50,950 nt of DNA from Gammaproteobacteria bacterium (lineage in GTDB: Bacteria; Pseudomonadota; Gammaproteobacteria; UBA9214), in the NCBI GenBank assembly GCA_022340485.1, contig JAJDNX010000083.1, forward strand, positions 1-50,950, given 5' to 3'. Each line of letters starts with the position of its first letter. Position 1 is the first letter of the stretch. Position numbers and translations under genes: made by a program. The notes under the pieces are model-generated. The model saw only the letters and a list, made by a program, of their open reading frames with translations, ran no database searches and had not been told where the DNA came from. Below are positions 43,528-50,950 of the stretch, one piece after another.

Positions 43528-44091
43528 TTACATTTCTTCATGCCAGGTCTCGGTAAAGCTCTTGATCATTTCTTCGGCAGACCAGTTGGATCGCAGCGGA
43601 TTACAAAAATACTTCTCGTAAAGTATGCCGCGATAACGATTGGCACCACTGCCCTGCACATCCCGCCAGGGCGAATTATTCATCGGCTGCCAGCTGCCAT
43701 CAATGCCGTAGGCATAGCGACGGTATTGCCTCTCGCCACAGCGCAGGCCTTCGTACGTTACATTCCATATCCCTGAAGGCGGAACCAGTACGACGGTATA
43801 ACGCACCACACCATCTTCACCCCTCTGTAAAGTGGGTTTGTCCAGGTAAACCGTGTATTGCATACCGTCCGTAGCGATCCCGAGATCCATGAGATTCTTC
43901 TCCTGCGGGTAGTCTGGCAAGGACACGTCCAGCTCGTCCCGACTCTTTGGTGTCTCGATGTAATCCTGCTTCCAGCCACCGAGTTCTTCGGTATCTACCT
44001 CGGAGGCAGGGGTAGTGGCGGGTGCACTACACAGTAATGCCATGAGCATTGTCCTGCCGGCTAAGCGCTGAAAAGTGTCTCCGATTTTCAT
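43528..44091 (-). CDS. CNP1-like family secreted protein
   Basis: This 187-residue exported protein of the CNP1-like family has no known activity. A signal peptide covers about 1-30 (MLMALLCSAPATTPAS). Family features are the tryptophan-containing start GGWKQDYIETPKS, LPDYPQEKNLMDLGI, YTVYLDKPTLQRGEDGVVRYTVVLV, the NVTYEGLRCGERQYRRYAYG segment with a conserved cysteine, and a second cysteine in YEKYFCNPL. The two cysteines could form a disulfide in the periplasm. It precedes parE by 39 bases and could share its promoter. Confidence 0.85.
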   Translation of the reverse strand: MKIGDTFQRLAGRTMLMALLCSAPATTPASEVDTEELGGWKQDYIETPKSRDELDVSLPDYPQEKNLMDLGIATDGMQYTVYLDKPTLQRGEDGVVRYTVVLVPPSGIWNVTYEGLRCGERQYRRYAYGIDGSWQPMNNSPWRDVQGSGANRYRGILYEKYFCNPLRSNWSAEEMIKSFTETWHEEM

Positions 44092-44176
44092 AGGGTGCGC
44101 AGTTTACCGTGCGGCATGCAGCAAAGCGAACCCGCCGGAATCCTGACAGAAAAAAGGGCATTGCAGGCGGAGTCAA

Positions 44177-44761
44177 TCACGCCAGGTCGGCGACCAGGGC
44201 ATCCCGCATCGAATCTGCAACGGGTTCGACCTCATAGGTATAATTCTGATGGGCAATTCCTACCCCCAGGGCGGCCCCCTGCCTGATATCAGAAACCATC
44301 TTTTCAGTTAACTCAAAACGCAGAAAATGTACCGAGGAGGTTTTGTCTTCCGTATCCCGGTCCATGTCTTCATCAGCAATGGCAAACACCTGTTCGTTAC
44401 CATCCACCCGTACCCAGACACGATCTTCAATACCGATCAGGCTGGCCAGCAGTTCGTGCCGCTTCTCGACATCCGGCTCTTCTATCATGAAGGTGGCCTT
44501 CCAGTTGCTGCCATCGGGGATCAACGGGTTATAGGCCTGCAGTTCCTCCTCGATACCGCTGGCCTCGAAAATACGTTCAACACGCAACATCTCCTGTACC
44601 TGATACTGAATCGTCTGACGGTCCTCGAAATAAAGTGTCGCTGTGGGGCCAATGTGAATGATCCGGTTCTTTTTGTGCCTCATCACCCGCGCACGAATCT
44701 CCGGACGGTTCTCGGCATATTCCTCAAGGCTGTAAAGATCACTGCGAGTCAGTTTGTCCAT
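44177..44761 (-). CDS. DUF3501 family protein
   Basis: This is a 194-residue cytoplasmic protein of the DUF3501 family, of unknown function. The recognisable segments are LTRSDLYSLEEYAENRPEIRARVMRHKKNR, LYFEDRQTIQYQVQEMLRVERIF, YNPLIPDGSNWKATFMIE, and HFLRFELTEKMVSDIRQGAALGVGI. Homologues commonly follow rubrerythrin and a GlpC-like Fe-S protein, exactly as here. A role in that redox module is therefore likely, though unproven. GAAGGA precedes the ATG. The 157-base gap to the upstream gene holds a small stem (CCGGAT at 44874-44879 with ATCCGG at 44887-44892) without a T-run. Confidence 0.88.
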   Translation of the reverse strand: MDKLTRSDLYSLEEYAENRPEIRARVMRHKKNRIIHIGPTATLYFEDRQTIQYQVQEMLRVERIFEASGIEEELQAYNPLIPDGSNWKATFMIEEPDVEKRHELLASLIGIEDRVWVRVDGNEQVFAIADEDMDRDTEDKTSSVHFLRFELTEKMVSDIRQGAALGVGIAHQNYTYEVEPVADSMRDALVADLA

Positions 44762-44918
44762 TTTCCTGTTCCTTCATTAATCCTGTAATTGAGCTTGCAA
44801 AGAAACCTTACTGTGCCAATACAACTGCGGACTGTAATCTCGCTTCCTTTGCATTATCGGGGAGCGCTCCACACCGGATAAGAGCAATCCGGTATCATCA
44901 CCCGTGGATACTTAAGCT

Positions 44919-46268
44919 CTAGAGCCCGTAGGCCATTCGCAACAATGTCAGTGGATGTTCCGGTGCAACCCCATTCACCAGGCCATTTTCGATCTGGTGC
45001 CCGGCCATCGGACAGTCACTGCTGTAATGGGCGGCATCGGCCTTCTGCACGCTGTTGACTACCGGCCGGCAGATCTTCATTGAGGTCTCGTGGAACTCGC
45101 TTTTCACTGCGTAGGTGCCATCGTGCCCGGAACAACGTTCAATCGGCACAACCGTGGTATCCGGAATCAGCTGTAGCAAATCGCGTGTCTTCATACCCAG
45201 ATTCTGCACCCGCAGGTGGCAGGCCACATGGTAGGCAATCTTGCCCAGTGAGGCCTTGAAATCGGTATTGAGCAACCCATGCTTGTGGCGCAGCATCAGG
45301 TACTCGAAGGGGTCGAAGATGGCATCCCGCACCCTGGCCACATCCGCATCCTCCGGAAACATCAGCGGCAGTTCCTGTTTATACATCAGCACACAGGAAG
45401 GAACCGGCGCGACAATGTCCCAGCCCTCATTCACCAGCCTCAGCAACTCGGGAATGTTGGCGTCACGTGCTGCCTTCACGGCGTCCAGGTCGCCGAGTTC
45501 AAGCTTTGGCATACCGCAGCACTGTTCCTTGCCGGCCAGTGTGACGGCGATGTCATTATGCTGAAACACGGCAATCAGGTCCTGGTTGATGCCTGGCTCG
45601 TTATAATTACCATAACAGGTCGCAAACAGCACCACCTTGCCGCTGGTCGAGCCGGCCGGCACGGCTGACGTGTCAGCCGCGCCCTTGCCACTACCAAAAC
45701 GCTTGCGCAGGGTCTTTGCATGGTACTCGGGGAGTATTGCGTCGGGATGCACACCCAGCATCCTGTGCAGCGCCTTGCGACCGGTTTTACTTTTATTGGT
45801 GGCATTTACAAGCTGAGTCACAACAGGAATACCGGCCAGCTTCCCGACCGTATCGGTTGATGTCAGGATGCGATCACGCTTTCGCACATTGCCTTTTTTA
45901 AACCTGACTGCCTTGGCGCGCAACATCAGGTGCGGAAAGTCCACATTCCATTCGTGCGGAGGCACATAGGGGCACTTGGTCATGTAGCACATATCACAGA
46001 GATAACAATGGTCGACGACGTCCCAGTATACTTCCCGTGCAACACCATCCAGCTCCATGGTATCGGACGCGTCGATGGCATCGAACAAGGTGGGAAAGGA
46101 ATTGCACAGGTTAAAACAACGGCGGCAGCCGTGACAGATGTCATAGACCCGCTCCAGTTCCTTGAAGAGCTTCTCTTCGTCGTAGAAGGAGTCACTGGTC
46201 CAGTCAATTGGATGCCGGGTTGGCGCTTCCAGACTACCTTCTCGTGTACCTTCAGTGGTTGATGTCAT
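44919..46268 (-). CDS. GlpC/heterodisulfide-reductase-like Fe-S oxidoreductase
   Basis: This cytoplasmic or membrane-peripheral electron carrier of 449 residues likely delivers electrons to rubrerythrin. Two [4Fe-4S] ferredoxin motifs are CHGCRRCFNLC and CYLCDMCYMTKCP. Two CCG-type domains follow: one contains LFATCYGNYNEPG and EQCCGMPKLE. The second contains YHVACHLRVQNLG and RCSGHDG, in which the usual CCG is CSGH. The start at 46268 has AGGGAG at seven bases; upstream ATG and TTG codons are less well placed. It is the middle gene of rubrerythrin / Fe-S protein / DUF3501. Confidence 0.88.
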   Translation of the reverse strand: MTSTTEGTREGSLEAPTRHPIDWTSDSFYDEEKLFKELERVYDICHGCRRCFNLCNSFPTLFDAIDASDTMELDGVAREVYWDVVDHCYLCDMCYMTKCPYVPPHEWNVDFPHLMLRAKAVRFKKGNVRKRDRILTSTDTVGKLAGIPVVTQLVNATNKSKTGRKALHRMLGVHPDAILPEYHAKTLRKRFGSGKGAADTSAVPAGSTSGKVVLFATCYGNYNEPGINQDLIAVFQHNDIAVTLAGKEQCCGMPKLELGDLDAVKAARDANIPELLRLVNEGWDIVAPVPSCVLMYKQELPLMFPEDADVARVRDAIFDPFEYLMLRHKHGLLNTDFKASLGKIAYHVACHLRVQNLGMKTRDLLQLIPDTTVVPIERCSGHDGTYAVKSEFHETSMKICRPVVNSVQKADAAHYSSDCPMAGHQIENGLVNGVAPEHPLTLLRMAYGL

Positions 46269-46301
46269 TGATGTACTCCCTGTTTGCATGTCCAATGCAA
46301 A

Positions 46302-46322
46302 GGGGCCGGAAAAACCGGCCCC
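46302..46322 (-). terminator. Intra-operon hairpin between rubrerythrin and the Fe-S oxidoreductase
   Basis: Perfect 8-base arms GGGGCCGG (46302-46309) and CCGGCCCC (46315-46322) with a 5-base loop are followed on the minus strand by only three T residues. It sits between two genes of one apparent operon. It may be a partial terminator or a 3' end stabiliser that leaves more rubrerythrin mRNA than downstream mRNA. Confidence 0.6.
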
Positions 46323-46353
46323 CCGTTACAGACCGCACTTTCAAAACCAGCGA

Positions 46354-46773
46354 TTAATCGTCCAGTCCATCCAGGGCCTTCTGGAAACGGTTGGCATGTG
46401 AACGCTCGGCCTTGGCCAGCGTCTCGAACCAATCAGCAATTTCGTCGAAGCCTTCATCACGTGCAGACTTGGCCATACCGGGGTACATATCCGTGTACTC
46501 GTGTGTTTCACCTGCAATTGCGGCTTTCAGGTTGCTTGAGGTGGCACCGATGGGCAGGCCGGTTGCAGGATCACCGACTGCCTCCAGGTATTCAAGATGG
46601 CCGTGAGCATGGCCGGTTTCGCCTTCTGCCGTGGAACGGAAAACTGCGGCAACATCGTTATAACCTTCAACATCCGCCTTGGCGGCAAAATATAAATAAC
46701 GACGATTGGCCTGTGACTCACCGGCAAATGCATCTTTCAGATTCTGTTCTGTTGAGCTGCCTTTTAGATCCAT
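46354..46773 (-). CDS. Rubrerythrin-family diiron protein lacking the rubredoxin domain
   Basis: This protein is expected to reduce hydrogen peroxide at a non-heme diiron site. Its 139 residues form a four-helix bundle only; the C-terminal rubredoxin domain of classical rubrerythrin is absent, so electrons must come from another protein, plausibly the adjacent Fe-S oxidoreductase. Diiron ligand motifs are [15 protein letters not shown] (Glu19), [14 protein letters not shown] (Glu52, His55), [13 protein letters not shown], and [19 protein letters not shown] lies upstream of the ATG. A 15-bp palindrome in the promoter region suggests control by a Fur-superfamily repressor. Confidence 0.92.
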   Translation of the reverse strand: MDLKGSSTEQNLKDAFAGESQANRRYLYFAAKADVEGYNDVAAVFRSTAEGETGHAHGHLEYLEAVGDPATGLPIGATSSNLKAAIAGETHEYTDMYPGMAKSARDEGFDEIADWFETLAKAERSHANRFQKALDGLDD

Positions 46774-46827
46774 AGTAGTGTCCTCCTACAATTCGTTTAA
46801 TGAGAAGCGCACTGGCGCCAAAATTAT

Positions 46828-46842
46828 TTAGACCAAGTCTAA
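46828..46842. promoter_or_regulatory. Candidate Fur/PerR/Irr-type operator upstream of rubrerythrin
   Basis: TTAGAC-CAA-GTCTAA is a perfect inverted repeat with 6-base arms and a 3-base centre, 55 bases upstream of the rubrerythrin ATG. Its form resembles operators of peroxide- or heme-responsive Fur relatives (for example TTAGAA-N3-TTCTAA of Irr). The regulator gene is not in this window. It lies between divergent rubrerythrin and xseB and could affect either. Confidence 0.5.
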
Positions 46843-46971
46843 TAGTGGTAACTCTAGTCCGACTTGTTTACGACGTCAACCCGGGGCTTCATCCGTTATA
46901 CAGAGACCTCTCGATTGACCCCTATTACCGGGGTGGGGTAACGTAGGCCGATTATCAGAAAGATTCAAGCC

Positions 46972-47214
46972 ATGGCAAAAAAAAATCCTGAAAAGCTCGA
47001 CTTCGAGACCTCACTGAAAGAACTGGAAACTCTTGTGGAGACCATGGAGAAGGGAGACCTGAGCCTGGAGGACTCGCTCAGTCACTTCGAGCGTGGCGTG
47101 CAGTTATCAAGAACCTGCCAGCAAGCATTAAAAGATGCCGAGCAAAAGGTTGAGATCCTGATGAAGAAAAGCGGCCAGGACGATATTATACCGTTCAACG
47201 ATGAAGATGCCTGA
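46972..47214 (+). CDS. xseB: Exodeoxyribonuclease VII small subunit
   Basis: XseB joins XseA to form exonuclease VII, which degrades single-stranded DNA. The 80-residue protein shows the full family pattern: KLDFETSLKELETLVETMEKGDLSLEDSLSHFERGVQLSRTCQQAL, then EQKVEIL. The basic start AKKNPEK is usual. Its last codons overlap the ispA start by 14 bases, the common xseB-ispA arrangement; dxs, often third, is absent here. Confidence 0.94.
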   Translation: MAKKNPEKLDFETSLKELETLVETMEKGDLSLEDSLSHFERGVQLSRTCQQALKDAEQKVEILMKKSGQDDIIPFNDEDA

Positions 47215-48106
47215 AGCCGCATTAGCCGCGTTCATGGCCCACTGCCGGGAGCGACTTGAACGCGCCCTCGATGCCTGGCTGCCACCCGCCAGCACACTTC
47301 CCAGCAAGCTCCACGAGGCCATGCGCTACACCGTCATGGGTGGCGGTAAACGTATCCGTCCGGTGCTGGTCTATGCCAGCGGAGAGGCACTGGGCGCCAA
47401 CCACAAGACACTCGATCGACCGGCCTGCGCCATCGAACTGATTCACGCCTACTCACTAATCCATGATGACCTGCCTGCAATGGATGACGATGACCTGCGG
47501 CGCGGCAAACCCAGTTGTCACCGTGCCTTTGGAGAAGCGACTGCCATCCTGGCTGGTGATGCCTTGCAGTCTCTTGCCTTTCAGGTGCTGTCCGGTGACG
47601 CGGCCGACGGTATCGATGCAAGTACACGTTTGCGTATGATCCATACGCTGGCACTGGCATCCGGATCTCGTGGCATGGCCGGCGGGCAGGCGATTGACTT
47701 GTACGCCACGGGACAGCAACTGAATATTGCCGAACTGGAAGACATGCATATTCACAAGACCGGCGCCTTGATTCGTGCCGGCGTGGTTCTGGGCGCACTG
47801 TGTGGCGACACGCCGGATCAGTCGGCCATCGATAAACTGGACCGCTACGCCAAGTGTGTTGGACTGGCATTCCAGATCCGCGATGATATTCTCGACGTCG
47901 AGGGTGAAACCGGTACCCTCGGCAAAAATACGGGAATGGACCAGGCCCACGAGAAATCCACCTACCCTTCACTGATCGGCATGCACGCTGCCCGTCAGCG
48001 CGCCTCCGAACTGCACCAGGAGGCGCTGGATAGCCTCTCGGGATTCTCTGACAGCGCTGACCCCTTGCGCTGGATATCAAGCTATATCATTGATAGAGAA
48101 AGATAA
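47201..48106 (+). CDS. ispA: Farnesyl diphosphate synthase (polyprenyl synthetase)
   Basis: IspA condenses isopentenyl diphosphate with dimethylallyl and geranyl diphosphate to give farnesyl diphosphate, the precursor of quinones and undecaprenyl phosphate. The first aspartate-rich motif is LIHDDLPAMDDDDLRRG and the second is QIRDDILDVEG. YTVMGGGKRIRPVLVYASGE and GGQAIDLYATGQ are further conserved segments. Length (301) is that of bacterial short-chain synthases. The ATG overlaps xseB. Confidence 0.95.
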   Translation: MKMPEAALAAFMAHCRERLERALDAWLPPASTLPSKLHEAMRYTVMGGGKRIRPVLVYASGEALGANHKTLDRPACAIELIHAYSLIHDDLPAMDDDDLRRGKPSCHRAFGEATAILAGDALQSLAFQVLSGDAADGIDASTRLRMIHTLALASGSRGMAGGQAIDLYATGQQLNIAELEDMHIHKTGALIRAGVVLGALCGDTPDQSAIDKLDRYAKCVGLAFQIRDDILDVEGETGTLGKNTGMDQAHEKSTYPSLIGMHAARQRASELHQEALDSLSGFSDSADPLRWISSYIIDRER

Positions 48107-48131
48107 TTTACCAGGCGCAGCGTGTAACAAA

Positions 48132-48160
48132 TTGCACTTGCACGGCTCCTCAGGTAATAT
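48132..48160 (+). promoter_or_regulatory. Candidate sigma-70 promoter for folE2
   Basis: TTGCAC (48132-48137) and TAATAT (48155-48160) are separated by exactly 17 bases, close to TTGACA/TATAAT. The predicted start near 48167 would give folE2 a leader of about 148 bases. The promoter lies just after the ispA stop codon. Confidence 0.5.
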
Positions 48161-48222
48161 CTTGACCAAATCACTCAGGAATTGAGATCTCCGCCGTTAC
48201 TCAAACCCTAGCGGGGCCGTGA

Positions 48223-48271
48223 AGCCTACCCCTTTGGGCGGATTGGCACATTACACAGTGACCGGTAGGCT
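48223..48271 (+). other. Inverted repeat in the folE2 leader
   Basis: AGCCTACC (48223-48230) and GGTAGGCT (48264-48271) are perfect inverted copies within the predicted untranslated leader of folE2 and would close a 33-base loop. It could be a regulatory RNA element. I did not find the conserved core of a known folate riboswitch. Confidence 0.35.
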
Positions 48272-48314
48272 CCTAGTTCACTGACATATCAGACACGCTA
48301 CAGGTACCTCCACG

Positions 48315-49133
48315 ATGAAATCCACCGAACTCGTGCACGGCAACCAGACTCGCATTGCCGATGTGCAAAACAGCGCCGATACCCGGCGGATTCCCATCGA
48401 CAAGGTTGGAATCAAGGAAATACGCCACCCGGTACGTGTAAAGGATCGCTCTGTTGGGGAGCAGCACACTATTGCCACCTTCAACATGTATGTCAATCTG
48501 CCGCATAATTTCAAGGGCACACACATGTCACGATTCGTGGAAATCCTGAATACCCACGAACGCGAGATCACCGTGGAATCGTTTCGCGAAATGCTCAGGG
48601 AAATGACAGAGCGACTGGAGGCCGATTCAGGCCACATCGAGATGAACTTCCAATATTTCGTCAACAAGGCGGCGCCTGTTTCCGGTGTGGAAAGCCTGCT
48701 GGATTACGATGTCACCCTGATAGGTGAAATCATCAACGGCAAGCCAAAAATGAATATCAAGGTTGTGGTCCCGGTTACCAGCCTGTGCCCCTGTTCCAAG
48801 AAGATCTCTGCATACGGCGCGCACAACCAACGTTCGCATGTCACTGTCAATGCAGAAACAAACGGCTTTGTATGGATCGAGGATCTTATCGACATCATCG
48901 AAAAAGAGGCCTCCTGCGAACTCTACGGACTGCTGAAACGCCCCGATGAAAAGTACGTCACCGAAAAGGCCTACAACAATCCAAAATTTGTCGAGGACAT
49001 GGTGCGCGATGTAGCCACGCGGCTAAACGAAGATGAGCGCATCAATTCCTATACCGTGGAGTCCGAGAATTTCGAGTCCATTCACAATCACTCCGCATAC
49101 GCCATGATCGAGCATACCAAGCAGCAGGATTAG
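48315..49133 (+). CDS. folE2: GTP cyclohydrolase FolE2 (type IB)
   Basis: FolE2 converts GTP to 7,8-dihydroneopterin triphosphate, the first step of folate and queuosine-type pathways, using a metal other than obligate zinc. The 272-residue sequence begins with [29 protein letters not shown]. It has the metal-ligand region [27 protein letters not shown] with its conserved cysteine. The C-terminus has [18 protein letters not shown] and [18 protein letters not shown], typical of the family. Some bacteria carry FolE2 as a backup under zinc limitation, but I see no Zur operator here. The preceding 208 bases carry a likely promoter and a leader inverted repeat. Confidence 0.95.
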   Translation: MKSTELVHGNQTRIADVQNSADTRRIPIDKVGIKEIRHPVRVKDRSVGEQHTIATFNMYVNLPHNFKGTHMSRFVEILNTHEREITVESFREMLREMTERLEADSGHIEMNFQYFVNKAAPVSGVESLLDYDVTLIGEIINGKPKMNIKVVVPVTSLCPCSKKISAYGAHNQRSHVTVNAETNGFVWIEDLIDIIEKEASCELYGLLKRPDEKYVTEKAYNNPKFVEDMVRDVATRLNEDERINSYTVESENFESIHNHSAYAMIEHTKQQD

Positions 49134-49201
49134 GTGCTGTTGCAGGTGCCCATGCGGGCCTGGGGAGGTTCCCGTTCATCATCCTTTTTCATCAGCAACG
49201 A

Positions 49202-49858
49202 TTAATATTTCTTCCTCAAGGTCATCAAGTGACCATCATTAGTGATGGTCATGCGTCCCAGGTAGGACATACCCAGCAGTGTCACTGCGGGCAGAGTTCC
49301 TTCCATCACCACGGCCGACACATTACGAACCTCCAGTTCACCTACCTTCACGGAATCCAGCTTCACCATCCAGGCAGGTTCAACGCCGGAGGCAGTGGTC
49401 ACCTCTGAAGGGGTACCGATGACATGAAAATCAACCCCCAGCCGCCGCGCCTGGCTTGCATTCATCACCACCTGGGTAGCACCGGTGTCCACCAAAAAAG
49501 ATACCGGCAAGCCATTGATACTGCCTACCGTGGTGTACATGCCGGTGGTATTGCGCCAGACCTGCACTTCCTGGCCAGCCGCCGGTCGTTTACTAGCGCT
49601 CACACGACCATCCAGACGGGCGGTGACCTGCTCACCATCAATCAGCAAGGTGGCCAAGTCACTACTGGCCGATACCAGGCGGATCCCTTCCGGACTGCTC
49701 TGCCCTACTTTAAGCAGACGTTGCTGACCTTCAACAAGCAGCACTGCACGATCAGTGAACAGGCCAACGACGCGCACATCCATTCCCGCAAGCACGGGGA
49801 TCTGGTGCAGCGAGGTTCCGAACACTAGGAGGTACAGCAGAAATCTGGATAATGACAT
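49202..49858 (-). CDS. Retropepsin-like aspartic protease (clan AA, TIGR02281 type)
   Basis: This exported or membrane-anchored protein of 218 residues has a hydrophobic N-terminal signal (FLLYLLVFGTSLHQIPVLAG). The protease domain covers about residues 105-215. It contains the single-chain catalytic motif VSFLVDTGATQVVMN, the segment VTTASGVEPAWMVKLDSVKVG, and the second family motif TLLGMSYLGRM. Like a retroviral protease it has one Asp motif and probably dimerises. The substrate is unknown. A GTG directly precedes the chosen ATG. It converges on folE2 and diverges from the amidotransferase gene. Confidence 0.87.
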   Translation of the reverse strand: MSLSRFLLYLLVFGTSLHQIPVLAGMDVRVVGLFTDRAVLLVEGQQRLLKVGQSSPEGIRLVSASSDLATLLIDGEQVTARLDGRVSASKRPAAGQEVQVWRNTTGMYTTVGSINGLPVSFLVDTGATQVVMNASQARRLGVDFHVIGTPSEVTTASGVEPAWMVKLDSVKVGELEVRNVSAVVMEGTLPAVTLLGMSYLGRMTITNDGHLMTLRKKY

Positions 49859-49890
49859 CACTCCATCCTGCAGCCATTTGAAAATCGATT

Positions 49891-50601
49891 ATGAGACCTG
49901 TGACTATTTTTCGCCATATCCGCTGTGAAGGGCCCGGCTACCTGGCCGAGGTGCTCGACCGGCAGGCAATTCCCTATCGAATCATCGAGGTCGATAACCA
50001 CGAGGATATTCCCGACAGCATCGAAGACAGTGCCGGACTGGTCTTCATGGGAGGTCCCATGAGCGTCAATGATCCCCTGCCCTGGATCGAACAGGAACTG
50101 GCATTAATCCGGATGGCCCAGGACAAGGGGCTGCCGGTACTCGGACATTGCCTTGGCGGTCAACTGATTTCCAGGGCGCTGGGCGGAACGATCAGCGCAA
50201 ATCCGGTCAAGGAAATCGGCTGGCACCCGGTACGCAAGGCCGAAACAGCCGCTGCTACTGACTGGTTGCACGGCCTACCTGCCCAACCAATCCTGTTTCA
50301 CTGGCATGGAGAAACGTTTTCCATACCCGAGGGCGCCGAGCTGCTCCTTGAAAATGACAACTGCGCACACCAGGCGTTTGCCATAGGCAACACCCTTGCA
50401 CTGCAGTGTCATGTAGAAATGACGGCGCCCATGGTAAGCGAATGGGCGGAACTCTATCAAGATGAACTGCAACAGGTCACGGCAAGCGTTCAGTCTGCGA
50501 CACAAATGACGACCCGCTTATCCGAAAGAATCCGTGCTGCACAACAAGTTGCCGACAGGCTTTATCAACGCTGGTTGAAAGCCGTTCTTGACCAGTCCTG
50601 A
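49891..50601 (+). CDS. Class I glutamine amidotransferase-like protein
   Basis: This 236-residue cytoplasmic protein has the GATase class I triad: the nucleophile cysteine in VLGHCLGGQLISRAL, and the His/Glu pair in LQCHVEMT. The oxyanion segment is GLVFMGGPMSVND, and HWHGETFSIP is a conserved structural motif of the YfeJ-like/GMP-synthase-like stand-alone group. There is no synthase domain, so the ammonia acceptor is unknown. It may act as a gamma-glutamyl hydrolase, as some relatives do. It stands alone between the divergent protease and convergent pgpA. Confidence 0.88.
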   Translation: MRPVTIFRHIRCEGPGYLAEVLDRQAIPYRIIEVDNHEDIPDSIEDSAGLVFMGGPMSVNDPLPWIEQELALIRMAQDKGLPVLGHCLGGQLISRALGGTISANPVKEIGWHPVRKAETAAATDWLHGLPAQPILFHWHGETFSIPEGAELLLENDNCAHQAFAIGNTLALQCHVEMTAPMVSEWAELYQDELQQVTASVQSATQMTTRLSERIRAAQQVADRLYQRWLKAVLDQS

Positions 50602-50659
50602 ACATCCTGCAACAAGTGCGTATGCATCCTGTTACAGCTGTTGGTGCACTGCAATCGCC

Positions 50660-50950
50660 CTATGCATAAATGACCAGCAGCTGCAATACCGTGGCAGCGG
50701 CAATCCCCGCCAGTAGATCGTCCACCATGATTCCGAAGCCGCCACCGATTTTTCTGTCAAGCAGCCGTATGGGCCAGGGCTTGGCGATATCAAACAGCCG
50801 AAACAGTACAAAACCGGCAGCAACCCAGTGCCAGCCGGGCGGTGCAAACGTCATACTCACCAGGTAGCCAACAATCTCGTCCCAGACAATGGCCGGGTGA
50901 TCATGCACACCCATGCGCCGTGCCGTGTGCTCACAGACAGGAATACCGAT
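50660..50950 (-). CDS. pgpA: Phosphatidylglycerophosphatase A (C-terminal part, cut by the window edge)
   Basis: PgpA removes the phosphate from phosphatidylglycerol phosphate at the inner membrane. Only the C-terminal 96 residues are present and the frame remains open at the right edge. The family signatures are complete in this part: DHPAIVWDEIVGY, LFRLFDIAKPWPIRLLDRK, and GGGFGIMVDDLLAGI, with hydrophobic helices between. The ending LQLLVIYA is a membrane helix. In many gammaproteobacteria it follows thiL, which would lie outside the window. Confidence 0.93.
   Translation of the reverse strand: MGIPVCEHTARRMGVHDHPAIVWDEIVGYLVSMTFAPPGWHWVAAGFVLFRLFDIAKPWPIRLLDRKIGGGFGIMVDDLLAGIAAATVLQLLVIYA

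Noticed and set aside
48107-48314. THF-type riboswitch upstream of folE2
   Set aside because: Only a generic inverted repeat is visible; conserved core nucleotides were not recognised, so it is listed as an unnamed leader structure.
1-50950. CRISPR arrays, tRNA or rRNA genes, insertion sequences, prophage, attachment sites, replication origin
   Set aside because: None was seen on either strand while reading; no regularly spaced repeats, transposase motifs or tRNA-like cloverleaf with CCA were recognised. Short tRNA-like structures could have been missed by eye.

Overview
The window looks like chromosome of a free-living or symbiotic gammaproteobacterium with moderate G+C. The supporting markers are the efp-epmA / epmB set, the trmJ-cysE-iscR order, a GlrK-QseG-GlrR signalling operon, a FimX-type c-di-GMP receptor, and parE-parC. 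A soluble NAD-linked [NiFe] hydrogenase of the HoxFUYH type points to a lithoautotrophic or metabolically flexible lineage, perhaps Chromatiales-like. That placement is inferred from gene content; no rRNA gene is present to test it. I saw no insertion sequence, prophage, CRISPR array or tRNA.

Layout. 0-4.3 kb (+): an MltD-like lytic transglycosylase and glycogen phosphorylase. 4.6-7.7 kb (-): five small genes: a PEBP protein, a DUF1496-like small protein, a DUF504/MJ1316 protein, a ribosome-hibernation-factor/cold-shock fusion, and a divergent GpsA-like dehydrogenase. 8-10.9 kb (+): a 965-residue ACP / acyl-AMP ligase / acyltransferase fusion. 11-16.6 kb (-): an ExeA/GspA-like ATPase with TPRs, then glrK-qseG-glrR with overlapping or near-overlapping ends. 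16.8-17.8 kb (-): a seven-repeat Sel1 protein. 18.6-23.8 kb (+): hoxFUYHW behind a good sigma-54 promoter match. 23.9-25.2 kb (+): Hsp20 and a DUF938 methyltransferase. 25.3-29.5 kb (-): efp-epmA-trmJ-cysE-iscR, followed by an unlisted 51-residue membrane ORF with its own terminator. 29.5-35.2 kb: epmB, a PilZ-like protein and FimX (+), with a GNAT acetyltransferase on the opposite strand. 35.3-39.3 kb: a DUF1015 protein (-), then a class III adenylate cyclase overlapping a TPR lipoprotein gene (+). 39.3-46.8 kb (-): rubrerythrin, Fe-S oxidoreductase, DUF3501, CNP1-like, parE and parC. 47-50.9 kb: xseB-ispA, folE2, a retropepsin-like protease, a class I amidotransferase, and pgpA cut by the right edge.

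How the genes fit together. The Hox proteins form a diaphorase (FU) and hydrogenase (YH) that exchange electrons between H2 and NAD(H), with HoxW processing HoxH. EF-P is modified at Lys34 by the neighbouring EpmB and EpmA. FimX, the adjacent PilZ-like protein and the adenylate cyclase make 30.6-39.3 kb a second-messenger region. The rubrerythrin operon is a peroxide or oxygen defence module behind a 15-bp palindrome typical of a Fur-superfamily operator. The most unusual items are the ACP-ligase-acyltransferase fusion, the HPF-cold-shock fusion with its neighbours, the FimX/PilZ-like pair, the iscR gene lacking iscSUA, and the unlisted membrane ORF.
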